This document shows positions 28,129 to 37,275 of a DNA stretch of 64,000 nt, piece by piece. This DNA is from Roseiarcus sp963806935 (GTDB taxonomy: Bacteria > Pseudomonadota > Alphaproteobacteria > Rhizobiales > Beijerinckiaceae). Made by a program: the position numbers and the translations under genes. Numbering within the stretch: position 1 is the first letter of the stretch; each line of letters begins with the position of its first letter. The DNA lies in assembly GCA_963806935.1 (NCBI GenBank), contig CAWEAT010000004.1, positions 62,001-126,000 on the forward strand. Reading direction: 5' to 3'. Below the pieces are notes generated by a model. It was not told where the DNA came from. It made no database searches and was given only the letters and a program-made list of their open reading frames with translations.

Positions 28129-29495
28129 GCGGCGGCCTCACGGCGCCGCAGTTCGCGCACATCGTACATCGGCACGACCGGTGCGACCCTGCAGAACAGG
28201 AGAAAGAGCCAGCCGAAGAAAAAGATCGGCCCGAACAGAAACAGCCAGTCCCAGAAGGTCGGAAAGAACACCCGGTCCATCGGCGGGAGAAAGCTGTGCG
28301 ACAGCGTGTTCCAGACGATCAGAATGCGCTCGAGCCACATGCCGACAAGAACGGCGAGCGACACCGCGATCAAGACCGGAAGGCTTGTGCGCGTCGCGGG
28401 CGCCCACAGAATCTGCGGCGCGACGACATTGCAAAACAGCATCGCGTAATAAAGCTTCGCGTAGGCGCCGGTGAATTCGAACACGACGAGACCGCGGTCC
28501 TCAGGATTGCCGACGTACCAGGCGGCGAACCATTCGCTGGCGTAGGACAGGCCCATGACGATCGACGCCATCAACATGATCTTCGCCATCGCCTCGAAAT
28601 GACGATCCGTTATCAGCGCCTGCAGGCCAAAGGCGCGCGAGATCACGACGGCGAGCAGGACGACGACGGCGAAGCCGGAATACATCGCGCCGACCACGAA
28701 ATAGGGCGGAAAGATCGGCTCTCGCCAGCCCGGCATCAGGCTCGCGGCAAAGTCGAGTCCGACGATCGAATGGACGGAGCAGACAAGCGGGGTCGCCAGG
28801 GCTGCGAGCGTGATCTGAAGCTTGTGATAATGGCGCCAGTGCCGCGCTGAACCGCGCCAGCCGAGCGCGAAGAGGCCATAGATCCTTTGCCAGGCGCCGG
28901 AGGAACGGTCGCGCAATGTCGCAAGGTCGGGGATCACCCCGACATACCAGAAGATTATCGAAAACAGGAGATAGCTGGTGATCGCCCAGAAGTCCCAGAT
29001 GAGCGCGCTGCGCCATTGCGGCCAGACCTGCATCGTCGCCGGATAGGGCGCCAGCCAGTAGAAATAGAGCGGGCGCCCGAGATGGAAAATGGGGAAAAGT
29101 CCGGCGATCGCGACGGCGAAAAGCGTCATCGCCTCTGCGAACCGACTGATCGAGGCGCGCCATGATTGCCGGGTCAGCAGCAGCAGCGAGGAGATGAGCG
29201 TGCCGGCGTTGCCGATCCCGATCCACCAGACGTAGTTCGCGATCGCGTAGCCCCAGACCACGCTGGTGTTGATGCCCCAAATGCCCACGCCTCGCGTGAA
29301 GAGCGTATAGACGCCGAAGAGCGTCGCCAAAGTTCCTGCCGAGCAGACGAGGAAGGCGATCCACCAGAGCCCGCCGGCGGAACGCATCAGCGGGGCGCAG
29401 ACGAGGCCGGTTATCGCACGGTCGTCGATCGACCGCGGAAGGACCCGATCGTCTTCGAGCGACGGCGCCAGTTCGAGTGCGGATACGACCGTCAC
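28125..29495 (-). CDS. actC: Alternative complex III subunit ActC, NrfD/PsrC-like quinol-binding membrane protein
   Basis: The 456-residue protein has about ten membrane helices of the NrfD/PsrC type. ActC-like segments are WGINTSVVWGYAIANYVWWIGIGNAGTLISS, GRPLYFYWLAPYP and HSIVGLDFAASLMPGWREPIFPPYFV. It starts with GTG 29495 overlapping the actB TGA (GTGA), and its stop overlaps the actD start. NrfD-type subunits bind quinol at the membrane face next to the iron-sulfur subunit. Confidence 0.93.
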   Translation of the reverse strand: MTVVSALELAPSLEDDRVLPRSIDDRAITGLVCAPLMRSAGGLWWIAFLVCSAGTLATLFGVYTLFTRGVGIWGINTSVVWGYAIANYVWWIGIGNAGTLISSLLLLTRQSWRASISRFAEAMTLFAVAIAGLFPIFHLGRPLYFYWLAPYPATMQVWPQWRSALIWDFWAITSYLLFSIIFWYVGVIPDLATLRDRSSGAWQRIYGLFALGWRGSARHWRHYHKLQITLAALATPLVCSVHSIVGLDFAASLMPGWREPIFPPYFVVGAMYSGFAVVVLLAVVISRAFGLQALITDRHFEAMAKIMLMASIVMGLSYASEWFAAWYVGNPEDRGLVVFEFTGAYAKLYYAMLFCNVVAPQILWAPATRTSLPVLIAVSLAVLVGMWLERILIVWNTLSHSFLPPMDRVFFPTFWDWLFLFGPIFFFGWLFLLFCRVAPVVPMYDVRELRRREAAA

Positions 29496-32329
29496 GATTT
29501 CGATCCGGTTTCGTGGTCGGCATTGACCACACGCGCGAGGTAGGTGGTTCGCGGCCTTGTGTGGAGTTCCTCCAGAAGCGCGTAATGCCTCGAATCGCGC
29601 CGCAGGCGAGACACGGCGGACTGCGGATCGGCGAGATTGCCGAACTGGATCGCCCGCGTGGGACAGGCGCCTTGGCAGGCGGTCACAACCTCGCCTTCCG
29701 CGATCGGACGGGTCTCACGCTCGGCGAGACGACGCGCGGCGCTGATGCGCTGAACGCAATAGGTGCATTTCTCCATGACGCCGCGCGCACGCACGCTGAC
29801 GTCGGGATTGTTCGCGGCCTTGACGAGCGGGTCGCCGAGATCGCCATATTCCTGGCCATCGGCGTAGCCGAAGAAGTTGAAGCGGCGCACCTTGTAGGGA
29901 CAGTTCGACTCGCAAAAGCGCGTGCCGACGCAGCGATTGTAAACCTGGACATTGAGTCCCTCGTGGTCGTGCACGGAGGCTTCGACCGGGCAAACCGGCT
30001 CGCAGGGCGCCGTCTCGCAATGCATGCAGGGCACCGGCTGAAAGACGGGTCGCGGATTTGACGTCTCGGTGTGATCGTAGACGTCGACCCTTAGCCAGTG
30101 CATGTCGCGCCCCATGCGGATTTGGTCGGGACCAATCGAGGGGACATTGTTCTCCGACTGGCAGGCGACGACGCAGGCGTTACAGCCGATGCAGGCGTCG
30201 GTATCGATGCTCATTGCCCAGGCGTAGGGGTCGCCCGGCGGCGTGGGCGGCGGCGCGTTGAAGGACGGCTTCTGGGTTTGCGGCGGCGGCAGCGAGGCGC
30301 CCGGCGCGAGTGCGGGCGCAAGCTTCCGAGCGTCGCCCGGGAGCGCATATAGTCCCGCTACCGCCGGGGACAGCCGGCCGTCGGCGCTGGCGCGGCTCAG
30401 GGTAGCGCCGCGCGTGATCCACGGAGAGGCGCTTGCGCGCAGGACGGCCGCGTTGACGCCGAGCCCATTTCCGATCCGTCCCGCGCCCGTCCGCCCATAA
30501 CCGAGGGTAAGTTTGAGCACGCCCGGCGCGAGCCCGTTCGCGAGCCGCATCGGGCCATAGAGCCTGCGTCCTTCCGCAACGATCTCGACCTCGTCGCCTT
30601 CGCGGACGTCGAGGCGGCGTGCGTCCTCGATCGCCATCTCGATCGCGTTGCCCCAGACGGCTTTCGAGAACGGCTGGGGACATTCCTGCAGCCAAGCATT
30701 GTTGGCGAACCGTCCGTCGAACACCGATGGGTCGGGCGCGTAAACGACCGCGAACCCGGATGACTGCGCAGGCGCCGTCCAGTTTGGCAGCTTCGCCTCC
30801 GGCCTGCTCACGGTCTCGGGAGCCACATCCTCGACGACGCCATCGATCAGCGCCTTTCGCCAGCGCGCCTCGAATCCGTCGGCGCCCCACCGGGCGCGCC
30901 ACGCCGCGCGCAGCCGGTCGTAGTCGTCTTGTTCCGGCTCGCCGGCCATAAGAGCCAACAGCCTGTGCGCGCTGTAGGAGGGCCGCAGCGGCCGGATAAG
31001 AGGCTGCACGATGCTGACCGCGCCATCTAGCGAGGCGATGTCGCTCCACGATTCAAGGGGGTGGGGCGTTGGCGCGTGCCAGGTCGAAGTGGCGCCGGTC
31101 TCGTCGAAATAGAGGCCACAATGCACCCGGAAAGGCGCGCGCTGCATCAGGTGCATAAAATCGAGATCGCCCGGCGCCGTAGCGACGGGATTGCAGTCGA
31201 GGCTTACGAGTGTCCGCACCTCGCCGCCCCGAAGGGCCTCGGCGAGCGCGGCGAGGGTTTCGGCTTCGAGCTCACGCGGAGGGGGCGCGAAAGCATCGAC
31301 AGGCGCGCCGAGCCGATCGTTAATCCATACGGCGAGCGCCTGAGAGCCATGTGACATCGTGCTGCCGACGAAGACCACGCCTCGCGCCGGGTGGGCCTTC
31401 AGATCTCTAGCCGCGGCGGCAAGGAATTCGACTGGGCCGGCGGAAAGCTCCGGCCGCGCAATCGGAGCGCCCAATTCGGCGGCGAGTGCGGCGATCATCG
31501 CTTCCACGACGTCCGGATGCGCTGTAATGCGACGATCGGCCGCTGCGCCCGTCAGGGTCAAAGCGCTTTCGGCGGAATAGAGCCGGGCGGAGGCGCGATC
31601 GCGCCGGCGGCGATCGGCAAGCGCCCGGGCGTTCGCGACCTGGTCTGGGCCGGGTCCGAGCGGATCGGCGGCGAAGGCGACGAGCGTATCAGCGTCGCGC
31701 AGCCGCGGTCTCAGCCGCAGCGCTTCTCCATAGACCGCGCGCGCCGCTTCGCCTTCTGCTCCCTCCGTCGGCTCGTAAACGTGCCAGCGCAGATCCGGGA
31801 GCGCCGTCTTCAGCTTTGCAATCTGGTCGAGTAACGTTGGCGACGAGATACGGCCGGTAAGCAGGCGCAGGCCGCCGTCCTTATCCTTCGCGTGTCGCGC
31901 AATTCGCGCGCGGAATGCGCTCTCGAACGCCTCCCAATCGCTGATCTCACCGTCGGCGCGAACGGCCTGCGACCGATCGGGATCGTAGAGGGACAGCACT
32001 TCCGCTTGCGCGAAAACATCGGTCGCGCCGAGGCTGGCTGGATGGCGCGGATTGCCCTCAACCTTCGTTGGCCGCCCCTCAAAGGCGGTCACGATGACGC
32101 CGCGGCCGTATCCTGCGAGCGGCAGCGCGGTCGCATAGTGCTGTGGAATGCCCGGAAGCAGCCCCTCGGGCATGTGGACGTAAGGCAGTTCCTTCCTGTC
32201 GCCCTGGGCGACGCTGTTCTCGTCCGGCTGCGAACATCCCGCCGCAAGCGAAGCGGCGCCCCCTGCCAACAATTGCAGCGCCCTCCGGCGGGAGAGCTCG
32301 TCGACGCGGATTGGCCGCGACCGGGTCAC
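29492..32329 (-). CDS. actB: Alternative complex III subunit ActB, fused molybdopterin-oxidoreductase-like and 4Fe-4S protein
   Basis: Started at GTG 32329, overlapping the actA TGA, the protein is 945 residues. A Tat-type signal (SRRRALQLLAGGAASLAAGC) ends in a lipobox-like LAAGC. The N-terminal two thirds resemble a molybdopterin oxidoreductase but, as in other ActB proteins, probably bind no cofactor. The C-terminal third is a ferredoxin-like module with CIGCNACVVAC, CMHCETAPCEPVC, CVGTRFCESNC and CTYC...CQGAC, enough for about four iron-sulfur clusters. The single-chain B1-B2 fusion is the usual ACIII form. Confidence 0.93.
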   Translation of the reverse strand: MTRSRPIRVDELSRRRALQLLAGGAASLAAGCSQPDENSVAQGDRKELPYVHMPEGLLPGIPQHYATALPLAGYGRGVIVTAFEGRPTKVEGNPRHPASLGATDVFAQAEVLSLYDPDRSQAVRADGEISDWEAFESAFRARIARHAKDKDGGLRLLTGRISSPTLLDQIAKLKTALPDLRWHVYEPTEGAEGEAARAVYGEALRLRPRLRDADTLVAFAADPLGPGPDQVANARALADRRRRDRASARLYSAESALTLTGAAADRRITAHPDVVEAMIAALAAELGAPIARPELSAGPVEFLAAAARDLKAHPARGVVFVGSTMSHGSQALAVWINDRLGAPVDAFAPPPRELEAETLAALAEALRGGEVRTLVSLDCNPVATAPGDLDFMHLMQRAPFRVHCGLYFDETGATSTWHAPTPHPLESWSDIASLDGAVSIVQPLIRPLRPSYSAHRLLALMAGEPEQDDYDRLRAAWRARWGADGFEARWRKALIDGVVEDVAPETVSRPEAKLPNWTAPAQSSGFAVVYAPDPSVFDGRFANNAWLQECPQPFSKAVWGNAIEMAIEDARRLDVREGDEVEIVAEGRRLYGPMRLANGLAPGVLKLTLGYGRTGAGRIGNGLGVNAAVLRASASPWITRGATLSRASADGRLSPAVAGLYALPGDARKLAPALAPGASLPPPQTQKPSFNAPPPTPPGDPYAWAMSIDTDACIGCNACVVACQSENNVPSIGPDQIRMGRDMHWLRVDVYDHTETSNPRPVFQPVPCMHCETAPCEPVCPVEASVHDHEGLNVQVYNRCVGTRFCESNCPYKVRRFNFFGYADGQEYGDLGDPLVKAANNPDVSVRARGVMEKCTYCVQRISAARRLAERETRPIAEGEVVTACQGACPTRAIQFGNLADPQSAVSRLRRDSRHYALLEELHTRPRTTYLARVVNADHETGSKS

Positions 32330-32982
32330 CGGTGGCACACCGAACAGTCGAGAAGATGCGTCGTGTCGATCTCGTAATGGTGCATCAGCTTCAGCCCCTC
32401 CTCCTTCTGGTCGGGCGGCGGCGACCATGACGTAGCAAAGACCTGGTCCGGCTCACGGAGATGTGGCGCGGGATTGCGATGGCAGTCGATGCACCAGCCC
32501 ATCGTCATCGGCGTCGCCTGCTTGGTCAGCGGCATCCGCTCGACTTCGCCATGGCAGGTGGTGCAGCCCACTCCCTTGGCGACGTGGATTGCGTGATCGA
32601 AATAGACGTAGTCGGGAAGCGCGTGAACGCGCGCCCACGCAATCGGCTTGTCCTTCGCCTGGCTCTCGCGAACCGGTCCGAGCACGGAGGCTTGATTGAA
32701 CAGCTGCGAATGGCAGGTCATGCAGACCTCGGTTGGCGGTATGCCCGCCCAGCGCGACGTCTCGACGCCGAAATGGCAGTAGCGGCAATCGAGGCCATCG
32801 AAGCCGACGTGATGTTCGTGGCTGAAAGGAATGGGCTGCGCGCTGACCATGTTTTGGCCGGTCACATACGGCGACCGGGTGATTGCAAAGCCAACGCCAA
32901 TGAGAAGGGCGGGGCTTATAGCGACCGCGACCAAAGCGACGCGCAGCGCCGTATCTGCGTAGGGGTGGAAAAGCTGCGCCAC
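32326..32982 (-). CDS. actA: Alternative complex III subunit ActA, pentaheme cytochrome c
   Basis: The 218-residue protein has an N-terminal membrane anchor (LRVALVAVAISPALLIGVGFAI) and five CxxCH motifs: residues 66-70, 87-91, 140-144, 164-168 and 213-217. Five c-type hemes are the hallmark of ActA. It starts 8 bases after the stop of the dehydrogenase cytochrome c gene, so the ACIII genes continue the dehydrogenase transcript. Its TGA overlaps the actB GTG. Confidence 0.95.
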   Translation of the reverse strand: MAQLFHPYADTALRVALVAVAISPALLIGVGFAITRSPYVTGQNMVSAQPIPFSHEHHVGFDGLDCRYCHFGVETSRWAGIPPTEVCMTCHSQLFNQASVLGPVRESQAKDKPIAWARVHALPDYVYFDHAIHVAKGVGCTTCHGEVERMPLTKQATPMTMGWCIDCHRNPAPHLREPDQVFATSWSPPPDQKEEGLKLMHHYEIDTTHLLDCSVCHR

Positions 32983-32990
32983 GATTTCGC

Positions 32991-34355
32991 CTAATCTCGC
33001 GCACCCCCGCCGGCAGCCACCAACGCCGCCGAGGAGCCGATCGTTCCGACTCGACCGCGAGTCGTTCCCGCCTGATGTTCCGTGCGCTCAGCGAGGGAGC
33101 GGCGCGTGGCCGCAACTTCGTCCGCGGTCACCGCCGGCGCCGCGAGGCCCCAGCTGTTACGGACATAAGTGAGAACGGCCGCGATCTCCCCGTCGTTGAG
33201 CTTCCAGCCGAACGAGGGCATGCCGGGGCCCGTCGGCTCTTGCGTTGTCGAAACGGTCCGCGCGCCCTCGAGCACTACACGGATGAGGCTCGTCGGATCG
33301 GCTGCATGTGGCGGCAGCGAGAGCGCGAGCCCAGGAAATAGACCAGGGACGCCCTTGCCATCCGATTCGTGGCAGGCCGAGCATTGCGCCGCGAAAATCG
33401 ACGCGCCGACCTTCATTCCTTGGGCGCTCGCGGCGATCGGCGCAGGCGAAGCGTCGTCTCGATCGCTCAGTGACTTGAGATAGGTCGCGATGGCTTTGAG
33501 GTCGGAGTCAGTCATACGGTTGGTGGAAAAGCCGATCTCTTCGGCCATCGGTCCCGTCGCGCCTGCCGCCGCATTGTGGCCGGACTTCAGGTAATTGACG
33601 ATGTCCTCGACGCCCCACCGGCCGAGCCCCTTCGACGGATCTCCGGTGATATTCGGCGCGTACCATCCCTGGACTTCGCCGCCCTTAAGAGCGTCACCGC
33701 TCTCCTCAGCGCCAAATGGGTTTTTGGCCGTATGGCAAGCGCCACAATGGGCGAGGCCCAGCACGAGATAGGCGCCGCGGTTCCATTCAGACGATTGCGA
33801 CGGGTCGGGCCGGAACCCGCCGCGTTGAAAGAAGAGCGCGTTCCAGGCCGCCATCGCTATCCGTATATTCAGCGGGAACGGCAGTTGATCGGACACGACC
33901 TCGTGACGCACGGGCGGCACAGTGTTAAGGAACGCGCGGATCGCCAGCGCGTCCTCTTTCGTAATCTTGGCGTAGTGCGGATAGGGCATCGCCGGGTAGA
34001 GAAACTTGCCGTTTGGGCTTTGGCCCCGGCGGATCGAGTTCGCGAACTCATCATCGCTCCAGCCGCCGATACCGGTGCTGCGATCGGACGTGATGTTTGC
34101 GGCGAGCACATTTCCAAACGGCGTTTCGATGGAGCGGCCGCCAGCGAAGGAAGCCTTGGTATACGGATCGTCGTGACAGCTCTCACAATCTCCGACGATC
34201 GTCAGATAACGGCCCCGTTCGATTTGCGTGAAATTCTGCGCGTCCAGCGACGTGCCTGCGCGCCCTGGCTCGGGATGCGGCCAAAAGATCCACAGCGCAG
34301 CGAGCAGCGCGAACGCCACTAGCGTGGCGACGACATTCCCTAGCGCCCTAAGCAT
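32991..34355 (-). CDS. Triheme cytochrome c subunit of membrane-bound GMC dehydrogenase
   Basis: ATG 34355 lies inside the end of the GMC gene (overlap of 8 bp). The 454-residue protein has an N-terminal hydrophobic signal/anchor (VVATLVAFALLAALWIFWP) and three cytochrome c domains with CESCH (Cys57), CGACH and CSACH. This is the cytochrome subunit of three-part gluconate, sorbitol or alcohol dehydrogenases, which passes electrons from the flavoprotein to quinone. Without correction the frame reads through from the GMC gene as a false 1045-residue fusion. The last 50 residues are low in similarity. Confidence 0.9.
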   Translation of the reverse strand: MLRALGNVVATLVAFALLAALWIFWPHPEPGRAGTSLDAQNFTQIERGRYLTIVGDCESCHDDPYTKASFAGGRSIETPFGNVLAANITSDRSTGIGGWSDDEFANSIRRGQSPNGKFLYPAMPYPHYAKITKEDALAIRAFLNTVPPVRHEVVSDQLPFPLNIRIAMAAWNALFFQRGGFRPDPSQSSEWNRGAYLVLGLAHCGACHTAKNPFGAEESGDALKGGEVQGWYAPNITGDPSKGLGRWGVEDIVNYLKSGHNAAAGATGPMAEEIGFSTNRMTDSDLKAIATYLKSLSDRDDASPAPIAASAQGMKVGASIFAAQCSACHESDGKGVPGLFPGLALSLPPHAADPTSLIRVVLEGARTVSTTQEPTGPGMPSFGWKLNDGEIAAVLTYVRNSWGLAAPAVTADEVAATRRSLAERTEHQAGTTRGRVGTIGSSAALVAAGGGARD

Positions 34356-36128
34356 TGACGAGCGGCCCGGGATTTTTGAGATATTGCGTGCGGATCGCAT
34401 CCGCCGCCCAGAAAGCGAGGGCCGAGAGCGTGCCCGTCGGGTTGTAGCCGGCATTCTGGGGAAAGGCGCTTGCGCCCCCATGACGAAGATGTTGGGCACG
34501 TCCCAACTTTGCAGGTAGCGGTTGAGCGCACTCGTTTTTGGGTCGGTCCCCATGATGGCGCCGCCGTTGAGATGGGTCGTCTGGTACTTGGTGACGTCGT
34601 ACGGCGCCTTGCGATACTGTTTCTCGATCTGTTTCGCGCCCATCGCCTTGATGATCTCGGCGAACTTGTCGGTCAGGAATTTGTTCTGCTTGATCTCATT
34701 TTCATGGAAGTCGATGGTCATGCGCATGAGCGGACGGCCGAGCCGGTCGCGATAGGTCGGATCGAGGTCGAGATAGACGTCGCGATAGGAATACATGCTG
34801 CCGTGTACGCCCGTGCCCGGCACGACAGTGCTCAAGTAATTGTCGCGGACCGCCTTTTTCCATTCCGCGCCCCATCGCGGCGTTCCTGGCGGGACCTTGG
34901 TCGTTTCGATCGGGCGGCCGCCGGTCTGCACTTGCCCCATGTAGCCGCCGCCGACGAAGCCGAGCGGCCCGTGATCGAAATTGTCGCCGTTGAACTCGTC
35001 GATGCACATGCCGATCGCGCCGGAGGCCATGAAAGGATTGAAGTTGAACTTGTCCCTGTCGAAGAAGCCGATCACGTCCGAGATCGTTTGGTGAGTGAAG
35101 TTGCGGCCGATGACTCCGGTATTGGCGACGGGGTCGTATGGCTGGCCGATTTTCGACAGCAGCAGGAGCTGCACGTTGAACATCGAATAAGCCGCGAGAA
35201 TCACGAGTTCCGCCGGCTGCTCCCATTCCTCGCCGCTCGCGTCCACGAACGTTACCCCCGTCGCCCGCCGGCCGGCGGCATCGAGATTGATGCGCATCAC
35301 CTCCGAATTGGTCCGAAAAGCGAAGTTCGACTTGCGCAGGAGCACCGGCAGAATCGTCGTCTGCGGACTCGCTTTCGAATAGTTGGCGCAGCCGAACCAT
35401 TCGCAGAAGCCGCAATAGCTGCAGGCGCCCATCCGGACGCCGAGCGGATTGACATAAGGCCGCGAGAGATTGCCCGAGGGCTGCGGGAAGGGCTTGTAGC
35501 CGAGATCGCGCGCGGCCTTGGCGAAAAGCGCATGGCTGAAGCCCTGCGTCTGCGGAGGAGTGGGATAGGGCCGCGAGCGCGAACCCTCGAATGGGTTTCC
35601 GCCTTCCTGTATCTGCCCCCTTAAATTGCCTGCCTGCCCGGACGTGCCGCACAGATACTCAAATTGGTCGTAGTGCGGCTCGAGATCCTGGTAGGAGACG
35701 CCCCAATCCTGGATCGTCATGTCCGGCGGCAGGAAGCTCGCGCCGTAGCGCTCCGTCAGATGCGTCTTCAGCACGAAATCACTCGGCAGGAAGCGCCAGG
35801 TCTCCGCGTTCCAGTGCACACCGCCTCCGCCGACGCCGTTCGGCGGCATGAACGCGCCCCAGGTGCGGATCGGCAGAGCGCGCTGGTTCATCGTGTTGCG
35901 AAAAGTGAAGGTGGTCTGAGCGGGACGCAGGAAGAGTTCGTGACGGATGCGATAGCGAAGCTCGTCCTGCACGTAAGTGATTGGAAAGTCGGTCGGAGCA
36001 TCCCGCCAGGGGCCGCGTTCGATCGCGATCACGTCGAGGCCGGCGTCGGTCAGTTCGTGCGCGACGATCGATCCGGTCCAGCCAAGGCCAATGACCACGA
36101 CATCCTTGCTTGGCAACTTTCGGGGCAT
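34348..36128 (-). CDS. GMC-family dehydrogenase flavoprotein (large subunit), frameshift near 34458
   Basis: ATG 36128 starts MPRKLPSKDVVVIGLGWTGS with the FAD-binding dinucleotide fold. GMC features follow: PPNGVGGGGVHWNAETWRFLP, MGACSYCGFCEWFGCANYSKAS and HLNGGAIMGTDPKTSALNRYLQ. Near 34458 one C is missing from a C-run; adding it restores QNAGYNPTGTLSALAFWAADAIR and a stop at 34348, for 593 residues. This matches large subunits of membrane gluconate/alcohol dehydrogenases, acting in the periplasm on a sugar, sugar acid or alcohol. The neighbouring small subunit and cytochrome complete the set. Confidence 0.88.
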
Positions 36129-36137
36129 TGCGAGGCC

Positions 36138-36871
36138 TCAGGTCTTCGTGAGCGGCGTCCAATCGGGCGCGCCCGATTATGCTGACCGGGCTGAAGCGGG
36201 AAGCGCTGGTTGTGGCGCCCGATCCAGTCGCGGTAATCGTACCGGGCGCCGGGGAAGCCGATCATCTTCCAGGCGCACATGTCGCGGTTGCCGCCGTAAA
36301 TCGGGTCGGCGAAAAATCCTTCCTGAATGGCCTTAAGCAGCGTCTCGAAGAAGGATTGCCCGTCGACCCCTTCGAGCTTCACGTCGCCGCGCTCGAGGCC
36401 TTTGAGAATTTCGTCCTGGTCGCTGGGTGAAAGTCTGGCGAAGATGTCGCCTTTGTGCTGCCGGGCGTAGGCGTCGAGAGCAGCGAGCGCCTTGCGATAG
36501 ATCGCGGCAGGATTGTCCTGGTCCTGAGGCCCCTGATTTTTTTCACCCTTCAGGAACGGCGGGCTGACATAGAGTCCCCGCCGCGAGCCATAGGGGCCCG
36601 CAAGCTGCCGATCCACGAACACGGCGCAGCCCGCATCCTTGCCCCCGGCCGTTGTCTCGTCGGGCGGGATGAAACGGTCTGCCACAGCCTCGATAGTCGC
36701 CGCCTCGGCAGGCGTGAAAAACATCCACCCACCCGTCACGGGCGGCTCGGGAGGATGGCCGGCGTCCGGTCGCCACGGCAATACATCCACGATCTGAGAT
36801 CGAGCGCCGAATGAGACGGCGATGAGGGAAGCCACGCCACCGAGAAGCTGCCTGCGTGGAACCTGCGGCAT
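36138..36871 (-). CDS. Gluconate 2-dehydrogenase subunit 3 family protein (small subunit), two frameshifts near the C-terminus
   Basis: ATG 36871 gives a Tat-like signal (VPRRQLLGGVASLIAVSFGA), then FFTPAEAATIEAVADRFIPPDE, AVFVDRQLAGPYG, SFFETLLKAIQEGFFADPIYGGNRD and WKMIGFPGARYDYRDWI. Two extra bases near 36190 and 36171 break the tail; removing both gives GAPDWTPLTKT and TGA at 36138, 243 residues, 9 bp before the GMC start. Without correction the frame runs on to 36050. The small subunit carries the export signal for the GMC subunit, so the complex is periplasmic. Confidence 0.85.
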
Positions 36872-37275
36872 GGAACCGTTCTCGTGAGGCGCAAGGGGCG
36901 CGGGCGCGGCGCGCTGATGGTCGCCGAACGCGCCTAGGGCGCGATAAGTTGCGAATGGGCCGTTCACTTCTCCGTGAAGGTTAAGCGACGCCCTCCCCCC
37001 GACGGGGCAATCCGTTTGGGATTTCTTGGGCGCAGGGCCGTACGACGACGAAGGCGCCGCCCGTCCGGGTTGGATTGTCTTGGGTTTGTTTGGATTCTCT
37101 CGTCGGAATCCTGACTTTTCAGTGGGTTGCGCGGCTCGAACGCGGAGACGATTTTTTCCCGCGCGCTGTTCCCACGAGGCGAGCGAGAGCGGTCCCGCGC
37201 TCCTGGCGCGAGGGAGGGGCAGAATTGGTCATCTGGGCAGATTACGCTATATTCTGATTTTCCGCAAGCGATTGT
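36872..37275. other. Upstream region of the dehydrogenase-ACIII-oxidase operon
   Basis: About 400 bp between the first gene of the respiratory operon and the left end of the IS5-family element. It should contain the operon's promoter and controlling sites. Two short T-rich stretches are visible (near 37085 and 37151). No palindrome or -35/-10 pair stands out enough to call. The IS lies directly upstream and might influence expression. Confidence 0.4.
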
